DNA of 14,676 nt from Rhodospirillales bacterium (GTDB lineage: Bacteria; Pseudomonadota; Alphaproteobacteria; Acetobacterales; Acetobacteraceae): assembly GCA_025350425.1 (NCBI GenBank), contig JANXXW010000561.1, forward strand, positions 1-14,676. Reading direction: 5' to 3'. This document shows, piece after piece, positions 7,556 to 14,325 of the stretch. Each line of letters opens with the position of its first letter. Position 1 is the stretch's first letter. The notes below the pieces were generated by a model. It was not told the DNA's origin, made no database searches, and worked only from the letters and a program-made list of their open reading frames with translations. The translations under genes were made by a program, and so were the position numbers.

Positions 7556-7560
7556 GGAAA
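7556..7560 (+). promoter_or_regulatory. Ribosome binding site of phnC
   Basis: GGAAA lies 7 nt before the ATG at 7568 and supports this start over the long upstream in-frame extension. Confidence 0.5.
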
Positions 7561-7567
7561 TATCACG

Positions 7568-8377
7568 ATGCTAGAGTTGCGGCAGCTTGTCCGCCGGTTC
7601 GGCGACCACGTGGCTGTGGCCGATGCGACGCTGTCGATCCCGGCGGGACAGATGGTCGGCGTTATCGGACGTTCTGGCGCCGGCAAATCCACCTTGTTGC
7701 GGATGATAAACCGCCTGATTGCGCCGAGTTCCGGGCAAATCGTGTTCGAAGGCCGGGATGTCACGGCGCTGCGCGGGCGCGAGTTGCGGGCATGGCGGGC
7801 GAGTGCCGCGATGGTGTTCCAGCAGTTCAACCTGACGCCGCGCCTCGACGTGCTGACCAACGTGCTGTGCGGGCGGCTGAACACGGTTCCGGCTTGGCGC
7901 GCGCTGCCCAAGATATTTACCGCGCGCGAGCGGGCGCTGGCGGTTCGGGCGCTCGACCGGCTTGGCATGGCCGAGTTCGCGTTCAACCGCGCGGACGCGC
8001 TGTCCGGCGGGCAGCAGCAACGTGTGGCGATCGCGCGGGCCATGATGCAGGAGCCGCGGCTGATCCTGGCGGACGAGCCGATCGCGTCGCTCGATCCGAT
8101 GAACGCCAAGCTGGTGATGGACGCGCTGCGCGACATCAACGTGCGCGACGGCCTGACCGTGCTGTGCAACCTGCACACTCTCGATATTGCGCGCGCCTAT
8201 TGCCACCGTATCGTTGCAATGGCGCATGGCCGGATCGTGTTCGATGGGTCGCCTTCGGAGCTGACTGAGGATGCCGTGCGCGACATCTACGGCACCGGGC
8301 ACACGCGCGAGTTCGCCACACCTCGTCCGAGCCAGACGACAGTCCCCGCAAATGCGGAACTCGTTCTCGGCACCTGA
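7568..8377 (+). CDS. phnC: Phosphonate-type ABC transporter ATP-binding protein
   Basis: A 269-residue ATPase that would power uptake through the two PhnE-type permeases encoded downstream. All nucleotide-binding motifs are intact: Walker A GRSGAGKST (residues 34-42), Q-loop FQQFNL (84-89), signature LSGGQQQR (145-152), Walker B LILADEP (165-171) and the switch His in NLHTLD (H203). The order phnC-phnD-phnE-phnE and the PhnC-like body assign it to the phosphonate/phosphate-ester importer family. The open frame extends upstream to 7391, but the ATG at 7568 has GGAAA 7 nt before it and begins the family's MLELRQL strand. A C-terminal tail of about 25 residues after ELTEDAVRDIYG is not part of the core fold. 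Confidence 0.93.
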   Translation: MLELRQLVRRFGDHVAVADATLSIPAGQMVGVIGRSGAGKSTLLRMINRLIAPSSGQIVFEGRDVTALRGRELRAWRASAAMVFQQFNLTPRLDVLTNVLCGRLNTVPAWRALPKIFTARERALAVRALDRLGMAEFAFNRADALSGGQQQRVAIARAMMQEPRLILADEPIASLDPMNAKLVMDALRDINVRDGLTVLCNLHTLDIARAYCHRIVAMAHGRIVFDGSPSELTEDAVRDIYGTGHTREFATPRPSQTTVPANAELVLGT

Positions 8378-8394
8378 CTTCCCGGCTTCATAAC

Positions 8395-8398
8395 GGAG
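8395..8398 (+). promoter_or_regulatory. Ribosome binding site of phnD
   Basis: GGAG lies 8 nt upstream of the phnD ATG. It is the strongest such site in the operon, consistent with the need for excess binding protein. Confidence 0.55.
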
Positions 8399-8406
8399 AA
8401 ACATCT

Positions 8407-9342
8407 ATGCATCGCAAGCTCGTATCCGTCGCACTCGCGGCGACCATGGCGATCGGCCTCACGATCGCCAGCGCGCAAGCGCAGACCTACAAGGACACGA
8501 TCAAGGAATTTCGCATCGGCCTCCTTGGCGGTGAGAACACGGCAGACCGGCTGAAGCGGAACGACGAGTTCCAGAAGCTGCTGCAAGCCCGGCTTGGCAT
8601 CCCCGTAAAGCTGTTCCCGGCGTCTGACTACGCCGGCGTGATGCAGGGCATAGCGGCGGGCCAACTTGAAGCCGCCGAGTTTGGCGCGTCTGGTTTTGCC
8701 GGCGCGTATCTCGACTGCAAGTGCCTCGAGCCGGTCGTGGTCCCGCAGGAGAATGACGGTTCCACTTTCTATTACTCGGTGATCGTCACGCGGGCGGATT
8801 CCGGCATCAAGACGCTGGCTGACCTGAAGGGACATTCACTGGCCTGGGCCGATCCAAACTCGACCTCCGGTTACCTGATCCCCAGTTCCACCCTGAAGAC
8901 CCAGGGCATTGACCTTACACCGGGCAAGTATTTCTCGACCCTCGGCTTTTCCGGCGGGCACGAGCAGGGTGTGGTCGCGGTGCTGAACAAGCAATATGAC
9001 GCCGCTGCGACCTGGACCTCGGGCCAGGGTGACGAATCTGTGGGCTACAGCCGCGGCAATCTGCGGTCGATGGTCGATAAGAAGATGCTGAAGATGTCCG
9101 ATATCCGCGTGCTGTGGCAGTCGGGCAAGATTCCGAACGGTCCCTGGACGGTCCGCACTGCGATACCGAGCGACCTGAAGATGGTGTTCACCGACTTCCT
9201 GCTCGACCTGCCGAAGAGCCACAAGAAGGTCTATGACGACATCGAGCAGGGCTCCGGCGTCGGTTATGCGCCAGCGACGATGGATCTGTACAAGGACATC
9301 ATCAAGCTGCGTGAGGCCGAGCAACAGGGCGGCCGTACGTAA
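8407..9342 (+). CDS. phnD: Phosphonate-type ABC transporter periplasmic substrate-binding protein
   Basis: A 311-residue type II periplasmic binding protein that captures the ligand and delivers it to the permeases. Residues 1-25 are a typical Sec signal peptide (KLVSVALAATMAIGL core, ASAQA cleavage region). Family features are IGLLGGENTADRLKRNDEF (37-55), the anion-binding DPNSTSGYLIPSS (149-161) and FSGGHEQGVVAVLNKQYDAAA (181-201) with the hinge-side His H185. The segment EFGASGFAGAYLDCKCLEP contains two close cysteines (C104, C106). GGAG lies 8 nt before the ATG, and 29 nt separate it from phnC. The exact ligand (phosphonate, phosphite or phosphate ester) cannot be decided from sequence. 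Confidence 0.92.
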   Translation: MHRKLVSVALAATMAIGLTIASAQAQTYKDTIKEFRIGLLGGENTADRLKRNDEFQKLLQARLGIPVKLFPASDYAGVMQGIAAGQLEAAEFGASGFAGAYLDCKCLEPVVVPQENDGSTFYYSVIVTRADSGIKTLADLKGHSLAWADPNSTSGYLIPSSTLKTQGIDLTPGKYFSTLGFSGGHEQGVVAVLNKQYDAAATWTSGQGDESVGYSRGNLRSMVDKKMLKMSDIRVLWQSGKIPNGPWTVRTAIPSDLKMVFTDFLLDLPKSHKKVYDDIEQGSGVGYAPATMDLYKDIIKLREAEQQGGRT

Positions 9343-9347
9343 CATCG

Positions 9348-10271
9348 ATGACCCAAGCGGCGGAGCAGGTCTCGTTCGAGACGTTCGAGACACGCTTCGC
9401 TGCGCTGCGTCGCAAGCGAAGGATGGAGACGCTGCTTGGCGTCACCATCTTCGTGCTGCTGGTGATATGCGCCGTGGTGGATACCGAGTTCTATCCGTCA
9501 ACGTTGCTCGCTGGCGTGCCCAAGATCGGCGAGTATTTCGATAAACTGTTCAGCGTCGCGCCTGGCCGCGGACAGCCCCGGGTGGCGGTGCTGGCCTGGG
9601 GACATATCTTCGGCGGCGTCAATGTCCCCCAATCCATTGCCTTCTGGTTCTACCGCGCCGGCACCTATTCACTATTGCTGTGGCAGACGGTGCAGATGGC
9701 GATCGTCTCCACCATCATGGGTGCGACCGTAGGTTTTGTGCTGTCGTTCCCAGCCTCGCGCAACCTGGGCGCCCATCCACTGATACGGACGGTGACACGG
9801 CGGGTGCTGGAAGTCGCGCGGTCCGTTCCACAGGTAGTGCTGGCGTTCATCCTGATCTGGCCGTTCGGCATCGGGCCGCTGGCCGGCATCCTGGCGATCG
9901 GGGTCCATACCGCCGGGGCATTGGGCAAGCTCTTTTCAGAAATCAACGAGAACGCGGACATGAAGCCGGCGGACGGCATCATTGCGGTCGGCGGTAGCTG
10001 GCTCGCGAAGGTCCGCTACGGCTACGTGCCGCAGGTGCTGCCGAACTTCATCAGCTACGCCCTGCTGCGCTTCGAGATCAACGTGCGCTCCTCGACCATC
10101 ATCGGCTTCGTGGGTGCCGGTGGTATCGGACAGGAATTCCGTCGCGTCATCAGCTTCAACATCTACGAAGAGGTCAGTGCCATCGCGATCATGATCGTGA
10201 TCATCGTCTCCGTGCTCGATCTCACGTCCGAGCGGGTGCGAAGCCGCTTCATGGCGGCGCAAACGGCATGA
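9348..10271 (+). CDS. phnE: Phosphonate-type ABC transporter permease, first subunit
   Basis: A 307-residue inner-membrane permease. A first membrane segment lies near 29-45 (TLLGVTIFVLLVICAVV). A long loop follows, with further segments near 104-128 and 159-190 and a last one near 273-290 (VSAIAIMIVIIVSVLDL). The cytoplasmic EAA-like coupling loop is around 207-225 (PADGIIAVGGSWLAKVRYG), followed by the conserved STIIGFVGAGGIGQEF (about 243-258). It starts 5 nt after the phnD stop and ends with an ATGA overlap with the second permease gene, so the two are very likely made together as a heterodimer. Confidence 0.9.
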   Translation: MTQAAEQVSFETFETRFAALRRKRRMETLLGVTIFVLLVICAVVDTEFYPSTLLAGVPKIGEYFDKLFSVAPGRGQPRVAVLAWGHIFGGVNVPQSIAFWFYRAGTYSLLLWQTVQMAIVSTIMGATVGFVLSFPASRNLGAHPLIRTVTRRVLEVARSVPQVVLAFILIWPFGIGPLAGILAIGVHTAGALGKLFSEINENADMKPADGIIAVGGSWLAKVRYGYVPQVLPNFISYALLRFEINVRSSTIIGFVGAGGIGQEFRRVISFNIYEEVSAIAIMIVIIVSVLDLTSERVRSRFMAAQTA

Positions 10272-11161
10272 GCGGCAGCACGATCCGGATGGAGGCGCTG
10301 ACCGCTTCCGATGTGGCAGCCGCCCGCGCGCGGTTTCCCAAAGCATTTGGAGGCTCGGGTAAGCAACGGGCGGTTCGCATCGGGCTGTGGACGGCGTTCG
10401 TCGCGTATGTCGCCTACCTCCACTGGGAGTTCGACTTTGCCCGCATCTTCACCGGGCTGCCGCGCCTATGGGTGATCGTGCGGCTGATGGTGGACTGGTC
10501 GGGGTTCTTCGAGTGGGATCACGCGGCCATCCTGACCGCGATGGTCGAGACGTTGGCGATGGCATTCCTGGGCACGTTGCTGGCCGCCGCGGTTGCATTG
10601 CCGCTGGGATTCCTGGGCGCCCGCAACATCACCGTCAACCGCGTCATTCGGTTCATGTTCCGCCGTGTGTTCGATACCTGCCGGGGGCTCGACCAACTGG
10701 TCTGGGCACTGGTATTCGTGCGTGCCGTGGGCCTCGGCCCGATCGCCGGCGTATTGGCGATCTTCATCGCCGACCTGGGCGTGCTGGCGAAGCTTTACGC
10801 CGAGGCGATCGAGACGGCCGAGAATGGCCAAATCGACGGGGTTCGCGCCACCGGGGCCTCCCCCGTCGCTGCTATCCGCTTCGGTGTGGTCCCGCAGGTG
10901 CTACCAATCATGGTGAGCCAGGCGCTCTATCAATTTGAATCCAACACGCGCGAGGCGACCATCCTTGGCTTTGTCGGGGCCGGCGGCATCGGCTTACGGC
11001 TGTCCGAGCGCATCCAGATCAACGCCTGGGACCAAGTAGCTTACATCATTGTGTTAATTCTGCTGACCGTGGCCGTGCTAGACGCGCTGTCGGCGCGCTT
11101 ACGCGGTGGGTTGATCCGTGCCGGTGCGGCGCACGAACTAAATGCAGTCCAAAGCACTTGA
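10268..11161 (+). CDS. phnE: Phosphonate-type ABC transporter permease, second subunit
   Basis: A 297-residue permease paralogous to the preceding gene. It has membrane segments near 36-52, 92-117 (VETLAMAFLGTLLAAAVALP), 145-176 and 257-273. Its coupling loop is EAIETAENGQIDGVRATGAS (179-198), followed by ATILGFVGAGGIGLRL (230-245). The ATG lies in the ATGA overlap with the stop of the first permease, showing translational coupling. Two separate phnE genes are common for this importer family. It ends 36 nt before the YidB-like gene, with no obvious terminator between, so readthrough is possible. Confidence 0.9.
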   Translation: MSGSTIRMEALTASDVAAARARFPKAFGGSGKQRAVRIGLWTAFVAYVAYLHWEFDFARIFTGLPRLWVIVRLMVDWSGFFEWDHAAILTAMVETLAMAFLGTLLAAAVALPLGFLGARNITVNRVIRFMFRRVFDTCRGLDQLVWALVFVRAVGLGPIAGVLAIFIADLGVLAKLYAEAIETAENGQIDGVRATGASPVAAIRFGVVPQVLPIMVSQALYQFESNTREATILGFVGAGGIGLRLSERIQINAWDQVAYIIVLILLTVAVLDALSARLRGGLIRAGAAHELNAVQST

Positions 11162-11183
11162 TTTGAGATTTCGATCAAACAAA

Positions 11184-11189
11184 GAGGAG
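11184..11189 (+). promoter_or_regulatory. Strong ribosome binding site of the YidB-like gene
   Basis: GAGGAG lies 8 nt before the ATG at 11198. It is the best Shine-Dalgarno match in the window, suggesting efficient translation. Confidence 0.6.
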
Positions 11190-11197
11190 TAATTTTC

Positions 11198-11785
11198 ATG
11201 AGCCTTCTCGACTCTATCCTCGGTAGCCTCATCGGCGGCGCGCAGAACCAGAACCAGAACCCGAACCCGGGCCAGAACCCCGGCCAAGGCCAAGCCGCCT
11301 CGCCCATCGCAAGCATCCTCGGCGGATTGCTGGGCGGCGGAAACCAAGCCAACTCGCCGATCGCAAGCATCCTCAGCGGCTTGCTGGGTGGCGGAAGCCA
11401 GGCCGGCGCGCAGCCCGGAGGCCAAGCCGGCGTGCAGCCCGGAAGCCAACCCGGCGGCATGAGCGCCGGCATGGGCGGCGGATTGGGCGCGCTTGCCGGA
11501 ATGATGGGCGGCGGCGGGTTGCAAGGCTTGCTGAGCCAGTTCCAAAATGCCGGGCTCGGCCAAGTTGCGCAGTCCTGGGTCGGCGGTGGCGCCAACCAGT
11601 CAATCTCGCCCGATCAGGTTCGCAACGTCTTCGGCAACCAGCAGATCGAGCAGATGTCCCAACAATCCGGTATGCCGCAACAAGATCTGTTGTCGCAACT
11701 GGCGCATCACCTGCCGAGCGTAGTAGACCGGATGACTCCGAACGGTCATATGCCAGACAGCGGGCCTAACTCCGTTAGCGTCTGA
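11198..11785 (+). CDS. YidB-family (DUF937) protein with internal duplication
   Basis: A 195-residue protein. The C-terminal part (residues 104-180) is the conserved YidB-like domain: GGGLQGLLSQFQNAGLGQVA (106-125), SWVGGGANQSISPDQVRNVF (126-145), then QMSQQSGMPQQDLLSQLAHH and LPSVVDRMTPNG. The N-terminal LLDSILGSLIGG (3-14) is the usual family start. Residues 15-103 are an unusually long Gln/Asn/Pro/Gly-rich linker. It carries an 18-residue segment (SPIASILGGLLGGGNQAN) repeated directly after itself. No signal peptide or clear membrane helix is visible, and the molecular function of the family is not established. Convergent with the PDZ protein gene, which has a similarly biased tract. Confidence 0.88.
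   Translation: MSLLDSILGSLIGGAQNQNQNPNPGQNPGQGQAASPIASILGGLLGGGNQANSPIASILSGLLGGGSQAGAQPGGQAGVQPGSQPGGMSAGMGGGLGALAGMMGGGGLQGLLSQFQNAGLGQVAQSWVGGGANQSISPDQVRNVFGNQQIEQMSQQSGMPQQDLLSQLAHHLPSVVDRMTPNGHMPDSGPNSVSV
11300..11407 (+). repeat. Tandem 54-bp duplication within the YidB-like gene
   Basis: Two adjacent 54-bp units (11300-11353 and 11354-11407) encode SPIASILGGLLGGGNQAN and SPIASILSGLLGGGSQAG. The family's N-terminal motif SILGSLIGG (residues 6-14) looks like a third, diverged copy. Confidence 0.85.
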
Positions 11786-11799
11786 GCATCTGAATCCGA

Positions 11800-11844
11800 T
11801 ACAACATCATCACGAGCCGCCATGCGGCTCATGATGATGTTGTA
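11800..11844. terminator. 21-bp inverted repeat between convergent genes, probable bidirectional terminator
   Basis: The arms 11800-11820 and 11824-11844 are complementary at all but one position around a 3-nt CAT loop, with a GC-rich core (gagccgc / gcggctc). The single mismatch is C/A in rightward RNA but a tolerated G-U pair in leftward RNA. It sits 14 nt after the YidB-like stop and 38 nt after the PDZ gene stop. There is no T-run on either side, so it is not a canonical intrinsic terminator; a processing or mRNA 3'-protecting hairpin is also possible. Confidence 0.65.
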
Positions 11845-11882
11845 CTCAGCTACAGCCGTAAATAGCCTTACCGAGGATTGAC

Positions 11883-12611
11883 TTACTGCTGGGCGGGCTT
11901 GCTGGACGAAAAGCAGCCCAGTTTGTAGCAGCCGAACAGAGCCGCCGCACCCAGGCCGAGTTTCATTCGCGTGGACATGCCGGTCTCGGGTTCGCCGGGA
12001 GTTACGGTGCTGCGCCCTTGGCCACCTACCCGCAGCGATACGCGTTGAGCATTATCCGGGCCGGAGCCGGATGGAATGAAATCCACCGTCATCGTTGTGC
12101 CGGGCGTAAGCGACGTTACGTATAGGGCAAACTCCCGAGGACCGGAGAAAACCAGCCCATTCACCGCAATCAGAGTATCACCACGATGCAGGCCACCCGA
12201 CGCCGCCGGGGAGCCGACCCGTACCTGGGTGACCTGAAGGGTAGTGAACGACAAGCTCTGTTCCTGTATCCGGCTCTTAGCCTCGACCGTCAGGCCGAGC
12301 GAGGCGCCGGTACTGCGCGGCAGGTTGGCGGCCTCCTGGGACGTCAGCATCCGATAGCCCATCTGATTGCCGGAACTCTGATTCTGGCCACTCTGGAATT
12401 GGCCACCCTGGTTTCCGCCACCCTGATACTGGCCACCTTGGTTTTGGCCGCCCTGGTACTGGGTACCCTGGTTTTGCCCTTGATACTGGGCGCCCTGGTT
12501 CGGGCTGCCATTCTGGGAGCCAAGGTATTGGGCCTGCGCCTGCGGTCCCACCCCGCATTGTAGCAGGAGCAAAGCCGCAGCCGTAGCGAGCCTAGCCGAT
12601 CTATTTACCAT
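11883..12611 (-). CDS. Exported PDZ-domain protein with Gln/Gly-rich repeats
   Basis: A 242-residue protein. Residues 1-28 are a signal peptide (hydrophobic TAAALLLLQ core, cleavage likely after AQA). The C19 context LLLLQC is a poor lipobox. Residues 38-80 are four units of 9-10 residues of the type NQGGQYQGGQ. Residues 105-197 form a PDZ-like domain (SLGLTVEAKSRI, then VRVGSPAASGGLHRGDTLIAVNG at 130-152, then GTTMTVDFIPSG). A short hydrophobic stretch (KLGLGAAALFGCYKLGCF, 217-234) near the C-terminus may anchor it. No protease domain is present, so a scaffold or binding role in the periplasm is inferred. The ATG at 12611 is preferred over an in-frame start at 12650 because AGGA lies 7 nt upstream of it and the signal peptide begins there. 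Confidence 0.82.
   Translation of the reverse strand: MVNRSARLATAAALLLLQCGVGPQAQAQYLGSQNGSPNQGAQYQGQNQGTQYQGGQNQGGQYQGGGNQGGQFQSGQNQSSGNQMGYRMLTSQEAANLPRSTGASLGLTVEAKSRIQEQSLSFTTLQVTQVRVGSPAASGGLHRGDTLIAVNGLVFSGPREFALYVTSLTPGTTMTVDFIPSGSGPDNAQRVSLRVGGQGRSTVTPGEPETGMSTRMKLGLGAAALFGCYKLGCFSSSKPAQQ
12372..12500 (-). repeat. Degenerate ~30-bp tandem repeats encoding NQGGQYQGG units
   Basis: Four in-frame units of 27-30 bp plus a partial unit encode NQGAQYQGQ, NQGTQYQGGQ, NQGGQYQGGG and NQGGQFQSGQ. This is a coding low-complexity repeat inside the PDZ protein gene. Confidence 0.85.
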
Positions 12612-12618
12612 TTTAAGA

Positions 12619-12622
12619 TCCT
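12619..12622 (-). promoter_or_regulatory. Ribosome binding site deciding the start of the PDZ protein
   Basis: AGGA (read on the minus strand) lies 7 nt before the ATG at 12611, directly ahead of the signal peptide. The upstream in-frame start at 12650 would add 13 polar residues before it. Confidence 0.5.
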
Positions 12623-12669
12623 GTGTTCCATCAGAACTTACAACGACCAAAAATCGATCGGGTTTGCCA

Positions 12670-12945
12670 TCAAGCCATGTCGAACATCAGAACCTCTCTG
12701 ACTGCATCGGCGTAAAGACGCAGCGCGGACACATCAGTCAGCGTGGCCCTGTCGCCTTACCCGAGCACCTACCCGTCTAGCTCGACCGCTCCGCGCGTAA
12801 CCTGCACCTGCTGGGTACGGTTTGCGACCACCGGCAATTTGGCGTAGCTGCCGGGCCACAGACGGTCGCCCCAAAGGTTTACATCCTGGTGGATGGTGAG
12901 CGAGCCGTCGCGACTATCTTGCGAGCCAATCAGGCGCGGTTGGTC
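12670..12945 (-). pseudogene. Pirin-family C-terminal remnant with two in-frame stops
   Basis: Read leftward from 12945, one continuous frame gives RLIGSQDSRDGSLTIHQD, VNLWGDRLWPGSYAKL, QVQVTRGAVELDG, then TAG (12771-12769), VLG, TAA (12759-12757), and GDRATLTDVSALRLYADAVR plus EVLMFDMA before the terminal TGA (12672-12670). This follows the C-terminal cupin of pirin proteins (IAS-GRDGS-IHQD, W-VQV-G-V-VNG, AGDGA-SDE, EVLLFDL) at full length and in register, so the two stops are point changes. CAG and CAA (Gln) codons one transition away would restore the frame. The N-terminal cupin (about 130 residues) with the metal-binding His residues is not found upstream, where an in-frame TGA soon occurs. 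It is a clear pseudogene. Confidence 0.8.
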
Positions 12946-13080
12946 ATGTCTGGTGTTTCTGTTGCGAGCGTTCGGCGATCATGTGCAGGGATGTCTGGCA
13001 GCAGTGTCGGGGTGGGGTGGCGGCATCGCGTGATGGAGTTGGGAGCGCGATCTTCGACGGTTGGCCGACACAAGCGTTGT
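12946..13080. other. Gene-free stretch between the pirin remnant and the hydrolase hairpin
   Basis: I see no convincing reading frame, RNA gene or mobile-element end here. The missing N-terminal cupin of the pirin remnant is not recognisable in any leftward frame. A short rightward frame across 12889-13113 has no family-like sequence. Confidence 0.5.
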
Positions 13081-13110
13081 CCCGTACGAGGCTTGGCGGC
13101 CTCATACGGG
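13081..13110 (-). terminator. 12-bp hairpin downstream of the alpha/beta hydrolase gene
   Basis: The arms cccgtacgaggc (13081-13092) and gcctcatacggg (13099-13110) flank a 6-nt loop with one mismatch, which becomes a G-U pair in leftward RNA. It begins 17 nt past the hydrolase stop. No U-run follows, so it is terminator-like rather than canonical. Confidence 0.5.
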
Positions 13111-13127
13111 TAGTCCAGTAGGCCAGG

Positions 13128-14240
13128 TTACCGGGCCAGATGCGTGTCGAAGAAATGGGCGATGTCGAGGAACGTCTCGCGCGTCTCGGGCGCGTTCATG
13201 TCGGCAGCATACTGGGCGTGCGATTGCCCTTCGTAGACGTTGAGTTCCGCGTCGACTCCGGCCCGGCGCAGCTTGCGGTGCGTACGAACCGTATTGGACA
13301 AGAACAGGTCGCGCGTCCCGCTGGTGAGGATGGCGGGTGGCAGACCCGCGAAGTCGCCATAAATCGGCGATAGCTGCGGGTCCTTGAAGTCGTGACCGTT
13401 GGCGTAGAGCTTGGCTGCGCGGCCGAGCCAGCCATCCCAGGTGACCAGGACGTTATCGACCCACTCATTGGTCATGTAGGTATCGCCGACGCTGTCGAGA
13501 TCAGACCATGGCGTGCCCGGCGCCATCGCGGCCGGAAGCGGCAGACCCTCGGCTTTGGCCCGCAGCACCATCGCCAGCGTCATCGCTCCGCCAGTCGATG
13601 TCCCGAAGATTGCGGTACGCGCGGCCGGAGTCGTCTTGACGACCTCTTTCCACACCGCCATCGCGTCGTCCATCGCCGCCGGATAGGGGAAGTCAGGTGG
13701 CATCCGGTAATCGACGGAGATCACCTTGAAGCCGCCAAACCCGGCCATCAATATGGCTTCGGGTGTGGCTGCCTCACCCGGCGAAAATACGTAGCCACCG
13801 CCGTGAACATGCACGAGTACCCGGTTTTGGTTCGCCGCCGGCATGGATTTTGGCGTAACGACGAATACTTTCACGCCGGCAATCGTGCTTGCCTCGACGG
13901 TGACACCCATCTTCTCACGCATTGCCGGCAGGCTCGCGATAGTCAAGGCGGCCCGGCGGTTGACCAATTCGTGCCACTCGGCGGACGTTTTCGGGTTGGC
14001 ATCCATATGCGGCGGGAACGGAGCGCCGATCAGCGCCTGAACATTCGCGCTGACTTCATTGGTGGGAACCGGGAACGATTTGGCCGGCGTGTTGCGGACC
14101 CCAACCGCCGTATTCGAAGCCGCCTCCGCCGCCGCCGTCTGCTCGTAGCCGACAGGAGCCGCGCGCTGGGCCTGGCCCGGCGTTGCGAACGGCAAGCCAA
14201 GCAGAACCGGCGCGAGCAAGATCGCGAGCTTGTTTATCAT
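13128..14240 (-). CDS. Exported alpha/beta hydrolase, hormone-sensitive lipase type esterase
   Basis: A 370-residue serine hydrolase expected to cleave small carboxylic esters outside the cytoplasm. Residues 1-25 are a signal peptide (KLAILLAPVLLGLPFA core, ending GQAQ). The oxyanion-hole motif HGGGY is at 146-150, the nucleophile is S215 in FGTSTGGAM (212-220), the acid is probably D311 in SGTRDLFLS, and the base is H341 in EGQSHAQY. The Thr at 214 and 216 beside the nucleophile (GTSTG instead of GDSAG) is a less common variant. The open frame runs upstream to 14411, but the ATG at 14240 is chosen because the signal peptide begins there and GGGAAGAG precedes it. A downstream hairpin likely ends the transcript. 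Confidence 0.9.
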   Translation of the reverse strand: MINKLAILLAPVLLGLPFATPGQAQRAAPVGYEQTAAAEAASNTAVGVRNTPAKSFPVPTNEVSANVQALIGAPFPPHMDANPKTSAEWHELVNRRAALTIASLPAMREKMGVTVEASTIAGVKVFVVTPKSMPAANQNRVLVHVHGGGYVFSPGEAATPEAILMAGFGGFKVISVDYRMPPDFPYPAAMDDAMAVWKEVVKTTPAARTAIFGTSTGGAMTLAMVLRAKAEGLPLPAAMAPGTPWSDLDSVGDTYMTNEWVDNVLVTWDGWLGRAAKLYANGHDFKDPQLSPIYGDFAGLPPAILTSGTRDLFLSNTVRTHRKLRRAGVDAELNVYEGQSHAQYAADMNAPETRETFLDIAHFFDTHLAR

Positions 14241-14325
14241 ACGTTGTCTCTTCCCATTGTATCCGCTGATTCGTGCGGTTGCTTGGGTCGAGCGATACCC
14301 ACTGTCGCGGGGAGTTACAAGACCT

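Noticed and set aside
12372..12500. Regular repeats considered as a CRISPR array
   Set aside because: The units are about 30 bp, contiguous, without unique spacers, and keep the PDZ protein reading frame.
11883..12611. PDZ protein considered as a lipoprotein
   Set aside because: The only N-terminal Cys (residue 19) is preceded by Gln in LLLLQC, which does not fit the lipobox; an AQA signal peptidase I site fits better.
14284..14301. Short inverted repeat TGGGT/ACCCA between the hydrolase and the Ste24-like gene
   Set aside because: A 5-bp stem with an 8-nt loop is expected by chance and is not in a telling position.
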